Positions 21,020 through 32,603 of a DNA stretch of 64,000 bases are shown here, piece after piece. The notes under the pieces were generated by a model. That model had not been told where the DNA came from and did no database searches. It saw nothing but the letters and a program-made list of their open reading frames with translations. The DNA is from Liopterus haemorrhoidalis (taxonomy: Eukaryota > Arthropoda > Insecta > Coleoptera > Dytiscidae), in the NCBI GenBank assembly GCA_963971575.1, contig OZ020611.1:182356535-182420534 (forward strand), in the 5' to 3' direction. Both the position numbers and the translations under genes were made by a program. Each line of letters starts with the position of its first letter. Positions within the stretch are counted from its first letter, which is position 1.

Positions 21020-22242
21020 AAAAAAAAGTGTGAAAAATCATTTCTCCATTGTTTTTTTGAGGTTATGTGCGAAAAAAATGGGAAAAAAGTAAAAAAAAAA
21101 CAGTTTTTTCGATTTTTGATCTTGTTCCGGCGTGAAACTGACAATTCTAACACCGCCAATCGAAAGAGGGGAAAAAAATACACAAAATGTATGTACTTAA
21201 AAGTTGGCCAAACATTATTTACATAACCTAAAAAATCGTTGAAAATTTCAAAGATTTTTCCTGAGCTTAGTTTCAGTCGAAAAATTCTGAAAAAAATCAT
21301 GGTTATTTGTAGTGCTGAAACACACGTCTGTGAATTTTTTCAGATTTTTTGGATGAAAGAAGCGCCCAGGAAAAATAAAAGTCGAAAAAACGTTGTTTTT
21401 CGCATAGAAACACCCTAGTGGGTTTCGGGGGCTGAAATTTTTTTTGAGGGGGTTTTCGACCAAGTACTTTCGAATGGTCAAATAAAAATGTAATTCTGGA
21501 GCGGTGCAGTTTTCACTATCTTATCCCGCTATAGCCTTTAGAAGAAAAAACTACGAAATCGCCGCACATGCACAATAGAACAGTTGCAGTACACGTTATG
21601 GCAAATTTCCTAATCTTTTACACGTCAGCAATGTTTAGGATTGTTTAATACAATGCACGCAAGAATGAAAGCAGTGATTGCCGCAAAAGGCGATGCCACG
21701 CAATACTAGATTAAGACGGTACGAATTATTTTGTGCCAGTCCATAACAGTAACAATTTATTATTTCATACTTTAGTATATGTTAAGTCTTATTTAAATGT
21801 ATGCTACAGTAATTTTGGTCATATTTATAAATATCATGTACCTTTAGGTAAAATAAATAATTTATTTCAGTACAAAACTATTGATATTTGTTAAGTAATA
21901 CAATATATTTCCGTTTAGTAGCTGGCAATTTCGACCGGTACGAATACATTTGGGCTTGGGCTCGTATAATTCGTTCTCAGTTCGTAGGGCCACTGTTCTT
22001 ATTTGAAATGAATTATACTAAATTTCATAAAATAATTTTTACAACGACATTATAAAATCGCTGGTATTACTGCGCCTTTTTATAATGACCCTGTATTTTT
22101 ACTATTCAAAAGAATGCGGCCCTGATCTTAACTGCATGTTATGTTTGATAAATTTTAATGTGTTTATTAATTATAAAGCTATTTTTAAGATAACAAAAGT
22201 GTAATTCATGTAAACGTTATCTAAATGATAATTTCTTTCTAG

Positions 22243-22611
22243 GTACGGATGGTAACAGAACCAGGTCTTATCATCTTTGCATGGGGTGATGATAACAGTA
22301 ACCCTGACACTTTAAAATATCTTAAAGGACTCGGCCTTCACGCTGTCATCTATGATAAAATCGATCAGTATTCAGACAAACAGAATAAAGAGAGCGTTTT
22401 CTTGGTCGAAACAAGAGACTCTCAACGTCAACTATTAGTTCTGGCTGCGAATACTGCAGAGGCAACTAGTAATGTGTCTCATCAAAAATCATTAGATACA
22501 TTGAACGATGATAGAGTAAGACAGAATATAACAGGTGTTTCTACTGCAACATCTCTGACTTCTTTAGAAAGTTCAATGTCCAAGAACGTAATTTGCCCGC
22601 AAAATGAATGA
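22243..22611 (+). CDS. GPCPD1: GPCPD1-like glycerophosphocholine phosphodiesterase, last coding exon
   Basis: Follows the acceptor ttctttctag and continues the reading frame of the 16777-17244 exon. Residues MVTEPGLIIFAWGDDNSNPD are the last strand-loop of the GDPD barrel (the '..WG.DNN' region where GPCPD1 proteins end their catalytic domain), followed by LKGLGLHAVIYDKIDQYSDK and NKESVFLVE. The remaining ~60 residues (..QLLVLAANTAEATSNVSHQK..) are a low-complexity Ser/Thr/Asn-rich tail. The stop codon is TGA at 22609-22611, 122 codons after the acceptor. A poly(A) signal follows 160 bp downstream. The GPCPD1 assignment is by motif order and subfamily wording; that it is functional is inferred from the open frame and canonical splice sites. 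Confidence 0.9.
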   Translation, partial: VRMVTEPGLIIFAWGDDNSNPDTLKYLKGLGLHAVIYDKIDQYSDKQNKESVFLVETRDSQRQLLVLAANTAEATSNVSHQKSLDTLNDDRVRQNITGVSTATSLTSLESSMSKNVICPQNE

Positions 22612-22773
22612 TTAAAATCTTATTGTTGTTCAACGTACAAAATATTTAATAATTTATTTTTATTTATTATAATTTTACGTAAAAGAATATTTTTAAATGC
22701 TTGCCTATATTAGTCTTTATTTTGTTATAAAATTGTTATTTAGTGAAATTTAAATCACATTAATTAATATTAC

Positions 22774-22779
22774 AATAAA
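22774..22779 (+). terminator. AATAAA poly(A) signal of the GPCPD1-like gene
   Basis: Canonical hexamer in an AT-rich 3' UTR about 160 bp after the stop codon, followed by an A-rich run. Confidence 0.6.
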
Positions 22780-23051
22780 TTTAAAAAAAATATATTTTCA
22801 CCCCAAGGTTTGATAAACCGTTTTTAATAGAATTAAGATAGTGATTCTTCATCCAGTTTTTGAAAGAAGTTATAGTAATATTAATTTAAGAAATCAATTC
22901 CTGGCGCTTGTTACTTCGCTACTATCCGAGTATATCTAGCCGTCTGCGGTGGTATGCCCTTTTTTAAAAATAATACAAATACCCCTTATTTCCAAATAAT
23001 TAATTTAACTTAGATCAAAATCGGTCTCTGATCAACTACTTTTTTTTTATA

Positions 23052-23177
23052 GTGCAATTCTGTGGCAAATCTATAAGCTACAGACGATCGTATTTAAGGA
23101 GTTGTTTTATGTGTTGTTATGGACACTTTCTTATAGATTTTGTCTGTAAGCTTACAGATTTGCCACAGAATTGCACC
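23052..23177. mobile_element. 126-bp foldback MITE
   Basis: Inverted ends gtgcaattctgtggcaaatc and ..gatttgccacagaattgcac, extending inward through a tataagctacagac / gtctgtaagctta arm. A small palindromic element in the gap between the GPCPD1-like gene and the piggyBac element. Confidence 0.75.
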
Positions 23178-23272
23178 ATTAATTTAATACTACTATATCT
23201 CTAATCGCGGAATCTACGAATTCGAAATATTCGAAATACGAAAGTTGTTCGGATTACAATTCATTGTTTTAA

Positions 23273-24611
23273 CCCGTAAGTACTACTACCCAAATATTGT
23301 TTCAGAAGTACTACTATCGGGTCCCATGGACCCAGTTGTTCTTAATTCCAAAAACGAAATATGTCTTTAAATAAAACAAATATTTTCACAAAAATGTCAT
23401 TTATGAACTATTAAGAACTAAATTATATAACTAATTCTCCGAAATACAATTAGGACAAACAAATTCACTGCATTTGAGACAAATCGATATTATGCACAGT
23501 TTACAATAATGATTCGTTTTACGGTCTTTTCCTTGGGGGCAAATGCGCCACCTTGGCCTTTTTGACTTGCTGCAAGGTACTTCAGGTACGGTTTTGGCTT
23601 CAAATATAATTCCTAACACATCTGCTGCTTTTTGACGAAGCTTACTTGACACGTTCTTATTGTACATTCTAGATTTTATATATGGAACACAAATTCGCGT
23701 CCCAATTCTTTAAGAAAATTATATCTGGAAATTTCTCTTCCTCCGTTCGAAAATTGGTATAAAACACGGCTATTAACTCCACAAATATTTAATATGGCAT
23801 GAAATAGAGCCATGGGCCATCTGCGACTTCTACGCGACGTGGAATATGTGGCACATTTTGCATCTAGTGCGTCTACCCCAGCTTTTGTATCATAGTACAT
23901 TATTATTTCTGGCTTTTGAGTTAATTCTTCTGTTATACAATTATGATGCATGCCAAAAATTAAAATCATTGCCTTTCCCTTTTTTGGAACATGAGAAACT
24001 ATTGTTTTGTCAGATGTGAATTCAAATTTTGATGAACTCACTTTGGCATTTCTGTTAGGAAGAAATTGTGGAGGAATCTGCCTTTTATTCTTTTTTAACG
24101 TTCCCACATAAGTCTATTCTTCTTTTTTTAGTTCGTCCATCAATTCAGTGGAGGAATACCAATTGTTTGCCGTAATACTTTGTTTATTATTTATTATTGA
24201 TGGTATTAATCGTAATACGACTTGAGTAGGATTAGAAAATTTACTTTTTTCTGGGTTCAAACGATTCAGTAGTAGATTTTTGAATTGGCTAGTATTTGTA
24301 GTTTCAGTCCATTATTTCGCTGGTTTACTAGATATACTAAATGAACAAAATTTCATATAATTAATACATTATAGCTTACCTAAATTATATCGAAAATTGT
24401 TCACTCAAGCTACTATTGGGTCCCAGGGACCCAGATTGTATTATAATTAAAAAACTCAAGTGTTTAAACGATCACCAATTATGACTAACTAACGAGTATG
24501 AACTTGTTTGGGCATTCCAGGAAACTCGCTTTCCCACTTCCCCTACTTAAACTCCAAACTTAAAAACAACGTCACGTTTGGTCCCTAGGACCCGATAGTA
24601 GTACTTACGGG
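23273..24611 (-). mobile_element. piggyBac element, 1.34 kb, internally deleted
   Basis: Flanked by TTAA at 23269-23272 and 24612-24615, the exact target of piggyBac. Terminal inverted repeats start cccgtaagtactacta and end ..tagtagtacttacggg. Subterminal blocks tatcgggtcccatggaccc (left) and gtccctaggacccgata (right), plus a third at about 24410 (ctattgggtcccaggacc-like), repeat the same motif. The body holds the C-terminal half of the transposase on the minus strand (23431-24350). Confidence 0.92.
23431..24350 (-). pseudogene. piggyBac transposase, C-terminal half, broken
   Basis: Read on the minus strand: RLIPSIINNKQSITANNWYS, then an in-frame stop after ELMDELKKE, TYVGTLKKNKRQIP, IMYYDTKAGVDALDAKCA and SRRWPMALFHAILNICGVNS, then a cysteine-rich tail (NHYCKLCIISICLKCSEFVC) separated by a second break near 23670. 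Order and spacing match the DDE_Tnp_1_7 domain and the C-terminal zinc-binding domain of piggyBac. The YDTK aspartate, third of the catalytic triad, is present. The second is replaced by N (NNWYS where DNW/DNF is usual), and the region with the first is deleted. The transposase is dead. Confidence 0.9.
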
Positions 24612-24615
24612 TTAA

Positions 24616-26499
24616 ATGGCACAGTCAGTTCTGAAATAATGCGGTATATAGGTTTCCAAAAGTCATCGTGTTATGCGTAGTTGCGCAATAAATATACAGT
24701 AGCGGCTCATGTATACGAATGGGTGGAACCACTTTTTTATAACTATAATAAATACGTAAGCAATATAGTCTGTACGCTCGATTGTGTACGGTAAAAAACA
24801 GAATAATTTTATAGTTATCTATTTTTATTTTTTTCATTATCGTCACTGGCGTTTCAGCCGGAGGTAGCTTAGGCTTCCTTTTACCAGTTTTCATGTCTTT
24901 TTTTTCAATCTGTGTACATTCAGGAGTAATATGGTCAATATTATGTCCATTTTTTTAGCGTACTCGGAAAGGCACCTACAGTTTATACGCACCTACCGGT
25001 TTTGAACCGCTAAGCAGAACCTGTAATTTGTATAATTATTTAACATAAACAGGAGTTGAACTCACGTCTATACACTTTCTTAGCGGTCAAGCTGCATGTA
25101 CAAACGACTGAACGCTTACGGCCACATGCTTGCTAAAAAAAATAGTGTTTTGCACATTCGGGCAAAAAAATAGAATTATTGACTATTTCTTATTTTTATA
25201 TATTTTTATATTTAAAACGACAGTGTTTATCGCCCTAGGGCCATAAAGTGTATATTACAAACACATTATATATTAATTTTTATTAATATTAATAGTAATA
25301 TTACAATAGGTGCAATTTTCAATTTTAATAGCATCGGAAACAATGCTATTTATATATCCTTTACAAACATCATCACTCTTACTGTTAATTAATAATTTCT
25401 TTCCAAAACTACGTTTTCTGTATAATTTGTACATTCTTCTGGTTGCATTATTTTAAAAATTCTGTATAGGCTTTCTCGTGCAAGATATTCAAATTCTTCG
25501 GCAACACTATTAGCTGTACATTGTACTTCTTCTGGAACATCAAAATCATCTCCGTTTTCACTTATAACGCTCATTTTTGAAGCTTTTCATAACTTTACTA
25601 AACACTTATTTTTTATTTTCTAAACTCAAATGTTTGTTCAAACTAAAATTAATGTTTGTTTATGCCAACACGTCTGTTTAAGATTATATACAATATAATG
25701 ACAAATAACTACATAAATAATAACTATTTGGTTGTGCAAAAATGTTTACTTATATCTGCCCGTTTGTGCAAAAACTTTGTGTGAATTATGGGCGAAATAG
25801 CATTTAGAGTAGGTATTTAAAGCCCTCCGGCTCGCGTTGGTCTTTAACTTTACAGCTCGTGCCATAAACTCGTCTTATTTAGCTCTTAATCCTTTTGTTC
25901 CCAGTGGATACACCAAGAAACCACTTTTCAAAAAATGTATTACATGATATCCAGATTTATGATATTTTAACTTAATAAAATAATTGATATTTATATATAA
26001 TCATTCTTCGTATACGTATTAAACTACGCATTATAGCAAAACTGACTGTAGTTCCATTTTTGACTAATATCAGAAAATTAATTTCTGTATAGGTATTTCG
26101 GTTAGTTTAATCTAGTTAGTTATAAATATTTACGAAGTGTTTCGAAGCTGGCGGAATTTATTGAAAGTTTCTAAAAACTAATATATGTATAGAGGTGGAT
26201 TGTATAGATTATTCCATGAAGACTGGAATATTTTGGAATTTGGAAAGAAAAATACTGGATGTAGAAAACTTCACTTGTTTCACAATTTCAGCATTTAACG
26301 CGCTGAAATATATATTTCTAATTGGAAATATTGCTCGAAATGTTCTACATAATCTATTATTCTGTCCATTCTTATTACATGGACAATTTTCTTAAATAGG
26401 CTTGTTTCCTATAGTTTAGTAGCTTCCACATTTCACAGGGTTCTTGGGGGACAAGCCATAGTTTACGCGATTCTAAACCAAGTTGAAGTTATGGTAATG
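24616..26499. other. Intergenic stretch, two short minus-strand frames, no gene recognised
   Basis: Frames at 24625-24894 and 25389-25574 (minus) have no domain I recognise. The second is acidic (GDDFDVPEEVQ, AEEFEYLARESL) and could be the start of a transposase N-terminus, possibly piggyBac-related given its position behind the element, but this is a guess. The rest is AT-rich with no paired terminal repeats. Confidence 0.35.
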
Positions 26500-27671
26500 C
26501 AGTAAAACGACGATTATCCGTGATAATTCAGGGACGTAAGAGCACGGATAGTTAAAAAACCTGGATAATACAAACTACGGTCTTATTTGGTTAAAAACAA
26601 TGGGCACTGTTCATAATATTTTACTAAATATTGCAATTAAGAACTACTAGTTAAATTAAGAAAGTGTGATGCTAACGTTAGTAGTGTTCATAATATCTAT
26701 ATTACGGTCTTTTAACTAATAGAGAAGTACGTTTGGCAACGTTTTCTGTTGTCGATAGAAAGAGATAGACATATGCACTGTACAACATGTTAAAAGAGAT
26801 GGAAGATGCGTTACTAGCTTGTACTATTATCGCGGTAAAAACACAAACATAACCTTGTTTCTTTGACAGCGTTTGGTGACGAATTTATTATCGATTTCTT
26901 TTAACAATAAATATGAATATTTTAAAAGAATTATAAGTAAAAATGTAATGGTACTAATTATTCATATTATTATATAGTTACCTATATCTTGTTGATACGA
27001 ACTTTTAACAAAATAACGTAAAGCAATACATATTTGTAGTTCAGTTAAAATATTTTCACCATTTGAAGATACAGGTTTTATATTGTCATTTGAGATTATA
27101 ATTAATATTTTAAATCATTTGAAAATTTAATTCTTCACATAATGATTTTAATAATTTTTTTCTTTTATTATAAAGTTTTCTTAGTAATTGGCTTCTTAAT
27201 TCATGTGTGTCACGAACATCCCGCAAACCTCTCATATATATGATTAAAATTAGTCAGTATTATGGACACATCGCTATTTTAATGTCATTTAATACAGCCT
27301 CTCCGCGCTTCTAAATCGGTACTACTAAATTACAATTCACTAGACAGTATTAAGCACTACTAACAATAATTCTGTATTATGAACATTAATTTTTAGTAAC
27401 GCTTAGTATACTTGTCTTAGTAGTGCCACTAAGATTTAGTAAAAGATTATGAACCCTGTATTAAACCATTATTAAACCATTATTAAACCTAAGATTAATT
27501 TGTGTGCATATAGCAAAAACAATTTTTTTATTAAGTTTAATTTACACTAAAATAGATAACACATTATCTATTTATTGTTTGTATAAAATGGCTCTTATTC
27601 ATATTTTTATTTACATCCCGGTTAATCCGATCCCATAGATAATTGAGACCTGGACAATCGACGTTTTATTG
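26500..27671. mobile_element. pogo/Tigger-like non-autonomous element
   Basis: Left end cagtaaaacgacgattatcc; right end ggacaatcgacgttttattg, complementary to it over about 20 bp with two mismatches. This terminus type (CAGTAAAACG..CGATTATCC) is typical of pogo/Tigger elements. TA occurs directly after the right end but not before the left, so the duplication is decayed. No transposase frame is visible in the 1.17 kb. Additional ggataatcc-like motifs lie just inside both ends. Confidence 0.6.
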
Positions 27672-27689
27672 TATAATTTGTGTTGCATG

Positions 27690-27948
27690 TAGGGTTACCA
27701 TATGCAGTTACTAGAAAAAGACACCTAAAATGATTAATGTTTATATAATTATACTCTTTATCTTCTTGTACCCATGTATACTATCGGAAGATTATATCTA
27801 TTTTAGTAATGTTTTATTACCTTTTGATACCTCTAAATATGTCATAAGTAGGTATAAAACTTGCATGTCATTTCAAAAACCCGGTCAGATGGAAATTTGA
27901 GGACTCGAAAAGAAGTCATGTCCGGGAAAAGGACGTATGGTAACCCTA
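27690..27948. mobile_element. 259-bp hAT MITE, 7/8 target duplication
   Basis: Ends tagggttaccatatgc and ..cgtatggtaaccc + ta, flanked by GTTGCATG (27682-27689) and GTTGTATG (27949-27956). Subterminal ccgggaaaagga and cccggtcag motifs mirror those in the related element at 9396-10703. Confidence 0.8.
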
Positions 27949-27956
27949 GTTGTATG

Positions 27957-28644
27957 GCATAAAGCTGATGTGAATTCATAGCTGTACTGAACGACTGCGG
28001 CACAAGGGGTAAACCTGGAGTGCCGTCAAAGGTATGCGCATAGTCAAAGCAGGTTGCTGGTAGCTTGTTACTAACTCTGGTACGCGCTAGCAGCCAAGTC
28101 TTGAAAACCAGCGCCAACCTCTACTATGCGCGGTATAATTGATAACTTAGCGGATATTCCCGCTTGTAGGCTGACCTTCGTCAGCGTTAGTAGCAAGCTA
28201 CCAGCAACCAGCTTTCACTATGCGTCTACTCAAGCAATTTGATTGTCAGGCGTATTCTGACCTCTTTCTCAAGGTGAGGCAGGCCTCTTTATATCACGTA
28301 TCGGTTCAGCCTTTTTATCGGCAATTCAACTGTTAAGCCATATTGGTTGTTATTTTACGCTAATAATCACTCTAGAATCGTGTAAATTGGCTAACTTGCA
28401 GAATAAGGTGTTATATATTCAAGTTGGTTAATCAAAAGTGATGTATAATATTTTCTTGATGTTTTGATAAGGTTTGCATTGGCCTGCCAAAATAATTTTG
28501 TCTTTCAATTTCTCTCTCTTATGTTTAAGAGGGCACGTTACACCTAACGATGGTACTGAAATTGCACATAATGTAACAACACCGCATTTGCACCGAATTT
28601 GCAGATTTAGTAAAATACTAATAATTTTAAATGGTTATAATTAG
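27957..28644. other. Unassigned interval with an inverted pair
   Basis: 'gcaggttgctggtagcttg' (28049) and 'caagctaccagcaaccagc' (28193) are complementary over about 17 bp with 'actatgcgc' motifs near both (28122, 28219), so a small foldback or a decayed DNA element spans about 28020-28230. The minus-strand frame at 27842-28117 has no recognised domain. Confidence 0.4.
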
Positions 28645-29345
28645 AGATGGGTCGTTCATGAACGAACCGGCTCAGTACACTGACCGAAGTATTACGGTTC
28701 ACCAAATTGAAATGAGCCGGCTCATGGCTCACTGCATAGTTTCAAGGATACGATTGATCGGGCGATTTTGAGCATTGATCGGAGTGATCCGGATCTGGAT
28801 CGATGTCATGTTGAACTGCGCGAGAACTCGGCTTGTAATGTATTATCATAAAGTGTATTTTGTCATTAATTTGTAGGGCAGTCTATTGTCTAATGTGCAC
28901 GCCACTGGTAACTGCCTGCCAAAATGATTTATTACTATCAGTCTTTCGGAGATAGAGTATAATAGGCTTAGTCTGTGCTTTCTTACAACCATACTTTATA
29001 AAAATATTGTTCAAATCCCAGATGTCCGATTTATAAGGGCAATAAACATCGCCATAAACTTAACACAACTGGTTTAAAATACAGTAGCTACATAAAGTGA
29101 ATTGTTTGTATACTATTAAACCGGCAAAAATGTTAGATAATTCACTTCTATAGAGTTTTATTTATTTAACTGAGCGACGTTCTACCTACATATTGCAAAC
29201 CAACAACTGTATTGAACGAACGAACGACAACTGACCGACCTGTGTCTGAGCGACGTTCTACCTACATATTGCAAACTAACAGCCGTATTGAATGAACGAC
29301 CGACAATTTACCGACCTGTGTCTCGGGAACATGTTTACCTATCCG
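28645..29345. mobile_element. hAT-like element, left end and partial body
   Basis: Starts agagatgggtcgttcatgaa, a classic hAT-type end, with gaaccggctcag / gagccggctcat repeats just inside and again near the right (29344: ctgagccggctcagcaaac). The complementary right terminus was not located, so the end position is approximate. A direct duplication lies inside (29171-29322). Confidence 0.5.
29171..29322. repeat. Two direct copies of a 76-bp unit
   Basis: Units beginning tgagcgacgttctacctaca at 29171 and 29247, with a few substitutions (caacaactg / taacagccg). The unit ends with gaccgacctgtgtc. It is a recent tandem duplication inside the hAT-like region. Confidence 0.85.
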
Positions 29346-31434
29346 GATCACTGAGCCGGCTCAGCAAACTTTTGTATATCAAAACATTTAAAATTGTAAA
29401 ATACACCACTTTTGTTAAGTAATTTACTTACACAGGTTTTCATAATCAAATTTAAAGTGACTTTATTCATTTGTTCAAATGATATTTAAAGTGACTTTAT
29501 TTATTATGAAAACGTATTAGACGTATAATTGAAAATACGTACAAATTCTCTTCTTTTTAACATTGAACTTATATGATATTAAAATTAAAATTTCTGAGAA
29601 GAATTCAATGTATTTTAATCTATACCTCGTAATATTAATATATGTTAAAAATTAGAGAATAAGTTAGAATATTAAACTGCAATCATTATTGTGTAAGTAG
29701 TAGTTGAATTCCAAGATATAAGACTAATTTTTATAGAAACTAGGCAATATTATGTTAAGTTGATTTAGTTTAATTATAATTCAGTTTAATATTTATATTT
29801 AAGACACTGCTTTCTGTATCTCCCCCAAAATGTTAGCGGTTATTAGAACCAGGGGTTTGAAAATTAGTAAAATATTAACAAAAAGACAATAGGTTTGTTC
29901 TGCCTGTATTTACTGCAAAATGTTGAAGGAATTCTATTTGGCATGTGATGGGTTAAGCTGAATGAAGTTTTTTTAGTTCTATTCAGAAACAAATACTTTA
30001 AGTCGAGGTTTGTTATAAGACAAATATTATGCAAAACATTCTGTTGTTGTATTTTTTTTTACTATCGTTTGAAACTAAAACATGATTTCAATATCCATAT
30101 GAGTTAGGAAAAGAGGAATTTTTCCACACAAGCGTAGTAAAACGCCCATATAAAATTTATTTACAAAACAAAGTCAAGATCCATCTTCCAGACTTTTTAA
30201 TGCAAAAAATAAAAATTTTGTAATCGTCAAAATGACAACAAAATTTCAAATACAACATTTTAAAAGTTCCTTTTTAGTTTATTTTTCAAACGGTTGTAGA
30301 AAAAACTGTGTGTAAAATATATAGGAGAAGCGTATTTTTTCATACACGGCGTGCTTTTGATCTCACCTACACCACGATAAAAAATCTCTCGCCTAGTACA
30401 GAAAAAATAACTTTTTCGTCGAATGACATTAAAAGTTTTTAAAAAGATTTTACGGACAGTATACAGACAGTAAAGTATTACTTTTACTATGTAGGCAGTA
30501 AAAGTGGTTACTATGGAAGTAAAAAAGGACAATTATTTGAAAAATACTGGTTTAATAGATTTTTTAATTTAATACTACATTTCTTGCCGCATCCCTAATT
30601 TCAGGTGCGGTAAGATTTTCTTCGTCACTATCCCTTACAAAATTAATAAACGTACAGCAGTTGACAATAACCTATGAACTTGTCAGATTTATTGTGTACG
30701 TAACAAACAATGACATAACAATTCCGTAGCAACCAATCAAGAACTTGATACTCACGATATACAATATTAAAAATAATCACATAGTAAATGTAAATTTCAA
30801 ATAATCAGCCAACAAAATATTTAAGGCAGAAATTCAACTCCACTTTGCTTCGGCTATGAATAACCAGCCGTGGCACTAAAACTGCAACTTTTCTGCCTAG
30901 AACTATTTTCTTAATTTTGTACTATTAGCTATTATACTTAAGAAATATGTGCTGAATGAATTCTTTGAGTATAAAATAAATTGGTTTAAATAATAGGTAC
31001 AAGTACTGGATGGTAGTACACCATACAGGGTAGCCTCCGGAGCTCCACCTAGGTCCGTTTCAAGTTTTTAATCAAGCATGTTTAAGGAACTTACCTCTTT
31101 AGATTTAAGGCTCAATAGGATTTTTTACTAGTTTTTTTAGAATTTGCAAATATTGAAAAAATTGTGATACCTTGCGCTTTTGTGATATCAACTATCGCCA
31201 AATTTCTAGACTATGTAACTTAATTCAGGGATTCTATTATTATTGTTTTTATATTATATATCTTGGCAAATATTATCATAGTAAAGCAATGACCAACATC
31301 GGTGCTTAGTTTTTAGCGAGCCTAATCAGCTGCTGAGACCATTTAGGCCCGGTATTTCCCAGGAACTTCATCTTCTGAATAAATGTCAATACCAATCAGC
31401 GAATTCAATACGTCAGTCTCATTATCCGTTAGTG
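29346..31434. other. AT-rich intergenic stretch, no gene recognised
   Basis: Checked on both strands; frames present (for example 30260-30532, minus) lack recognisable domains. Short local repeats occur (aaagtgactttatt twice at 29455 and 29490; cagacagtaaagtatta near 30460), but no element could be delimited. Confidence 0.4.
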
Positions 31435-31439
31435 TGCAG

Positions 31440-32185
31440 TTACATTGGATGCGGAAACGTGCGATTTTTTTAACGCACGAGAAGTGACAACAAAACAAAC
31501 ACACGAAGTTAAATGAGCATGGTTACAGTACATGCATACTTACGTGCGGTAACTTGCGTCGACGCACAAACATGTTTGTTTTTTGATGCGTTCAGCAAGC
31601 CAAAAATATGAGTTTTGATTCAGACTTTTTTCACGAAATTAGAAGAAGAATAGAATTGTTAATAAGCTGCTGCATAACAATGGGGATTTTTTATTTCGTT
31701 ATTTATCTGTTTATTTATTTATTTCTTTGCAGTTCTACAGAAACAAATAGGTTTGTTTCTGTCCGAGAAAATCAACAAAAAATTAATTCCTGTCTGTTTT
31801 TTTCCGAGATTCACGTAAAAATTATTATTCATCCAGATGAAAAAGTACTTTGGGCAATAATTTTTGTTTTTTTTTATTCTAAACAATTTGTGTCATACAC
31901 GTTTTTGCTGTTAACAATAATGGAGATGTTTCAAGATAACCCCCGTAACTCCCCAAATATTCATCTAAAAATGCATAGAACCAAAATAATTTGTTTTATT
32001 ACTATAAATAATGTTGTTTTTGCTGTTCAGTAACAGATATTTAAAATAAAATAAGTGAAGTAAATAAGTTTAATTTGAATGAAACCGCACGCAATATGCA
32101 CTGAAACCACCCATCCGCGGATCAGGACAAGAACGTTCAGTGTAAACGCTCGTTACCGCACGCACGGATACAGTGTAACCCTAGT
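31440..32185. mobile_element. Possible DNA element with diverged inverted ends
   Basis: 'cagttacattggatgcggaaacgtgcg' (31437-31464) and the complement of 'cgctcgttaccgcacgcacggatacagtgtaac' (32149-32179) share gttacac/tt..gatgcgg..acg wording, with further acgcacgag / tgcgtcgacgcacaaa motifs inside the left end. Identity is modest and no target duplication was found. The interior includes the ~70-bp unit also present at 19.6-19.96 kb. Confidence 0.4.
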
Positions 32186-32603
32186 CTTAGATAACTGTCC
32201 GTCAGATAAATTTGTATTGAAAGACGATATGACATTTATTCAGATAGTTACCTAGAGGTTTACCTGAAGGGGGAAAGACTGGGCCTTAGCATCTTTAAAC
32301 CTTATATTGAAAAAATAATATGTACAGGGATAATAAGACCGGTCGAAATATCACACCTGACTTTCTTATCTATGACCGGCGGTCTAGAAATCGAAAACTT
32401 GCCTTCTCTGCCCCTATACACCTATCTAGGCGTTGGAAACCTATTATTTAATAAAATATAGTTCACAACGTGTGTTGAGGGAACTATATTACAGGACTGT
32501 TGTCTGTCTTGACACCATGGATATATCGAGTACGTGTAAGGTAGGAACAAACCTGGAGAGTTTGTTTACTTGCTGATATGCTCCTTTCTGTTGTGTCTGT
32601 CTT

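Larger units (their letters stand above)
17245..22242 (+). other. Phase-0 intron of the GPCPD1-like gene, about 5 kb
   Basis: The intron is delimited by GTGAGA at 17245 and the acceptor ttctttctag ending at 22242; joining the flanking codons gives the continuous reading DNSQ-VRMVTEPGLI. It contains the long-inverted-repeat transposase element (17340-18534), short dispersed repeats (19610-19960), an unassigned GC-richer block (20060-20660) and a foldback cluster (20847-21310). The stretch 21311-22240 holds nothing I recognise. Confidence 0.88.

Noticed and set aside
21002..21300. Lysine/phenylalanine-rich ORFs on both strands
   Set aside because: They overlap the foldback cluster of A/T runs; amino acid content reflects poly-A/T, not a protein.
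31608..32033. 141-residue plus-strand ORF as a gene
   Set aside because: Phe/Ile-rich composition from AT sequence, no domain, and it runs through the dispersed ~70-bp repeat unit also found at 19.6 kb.
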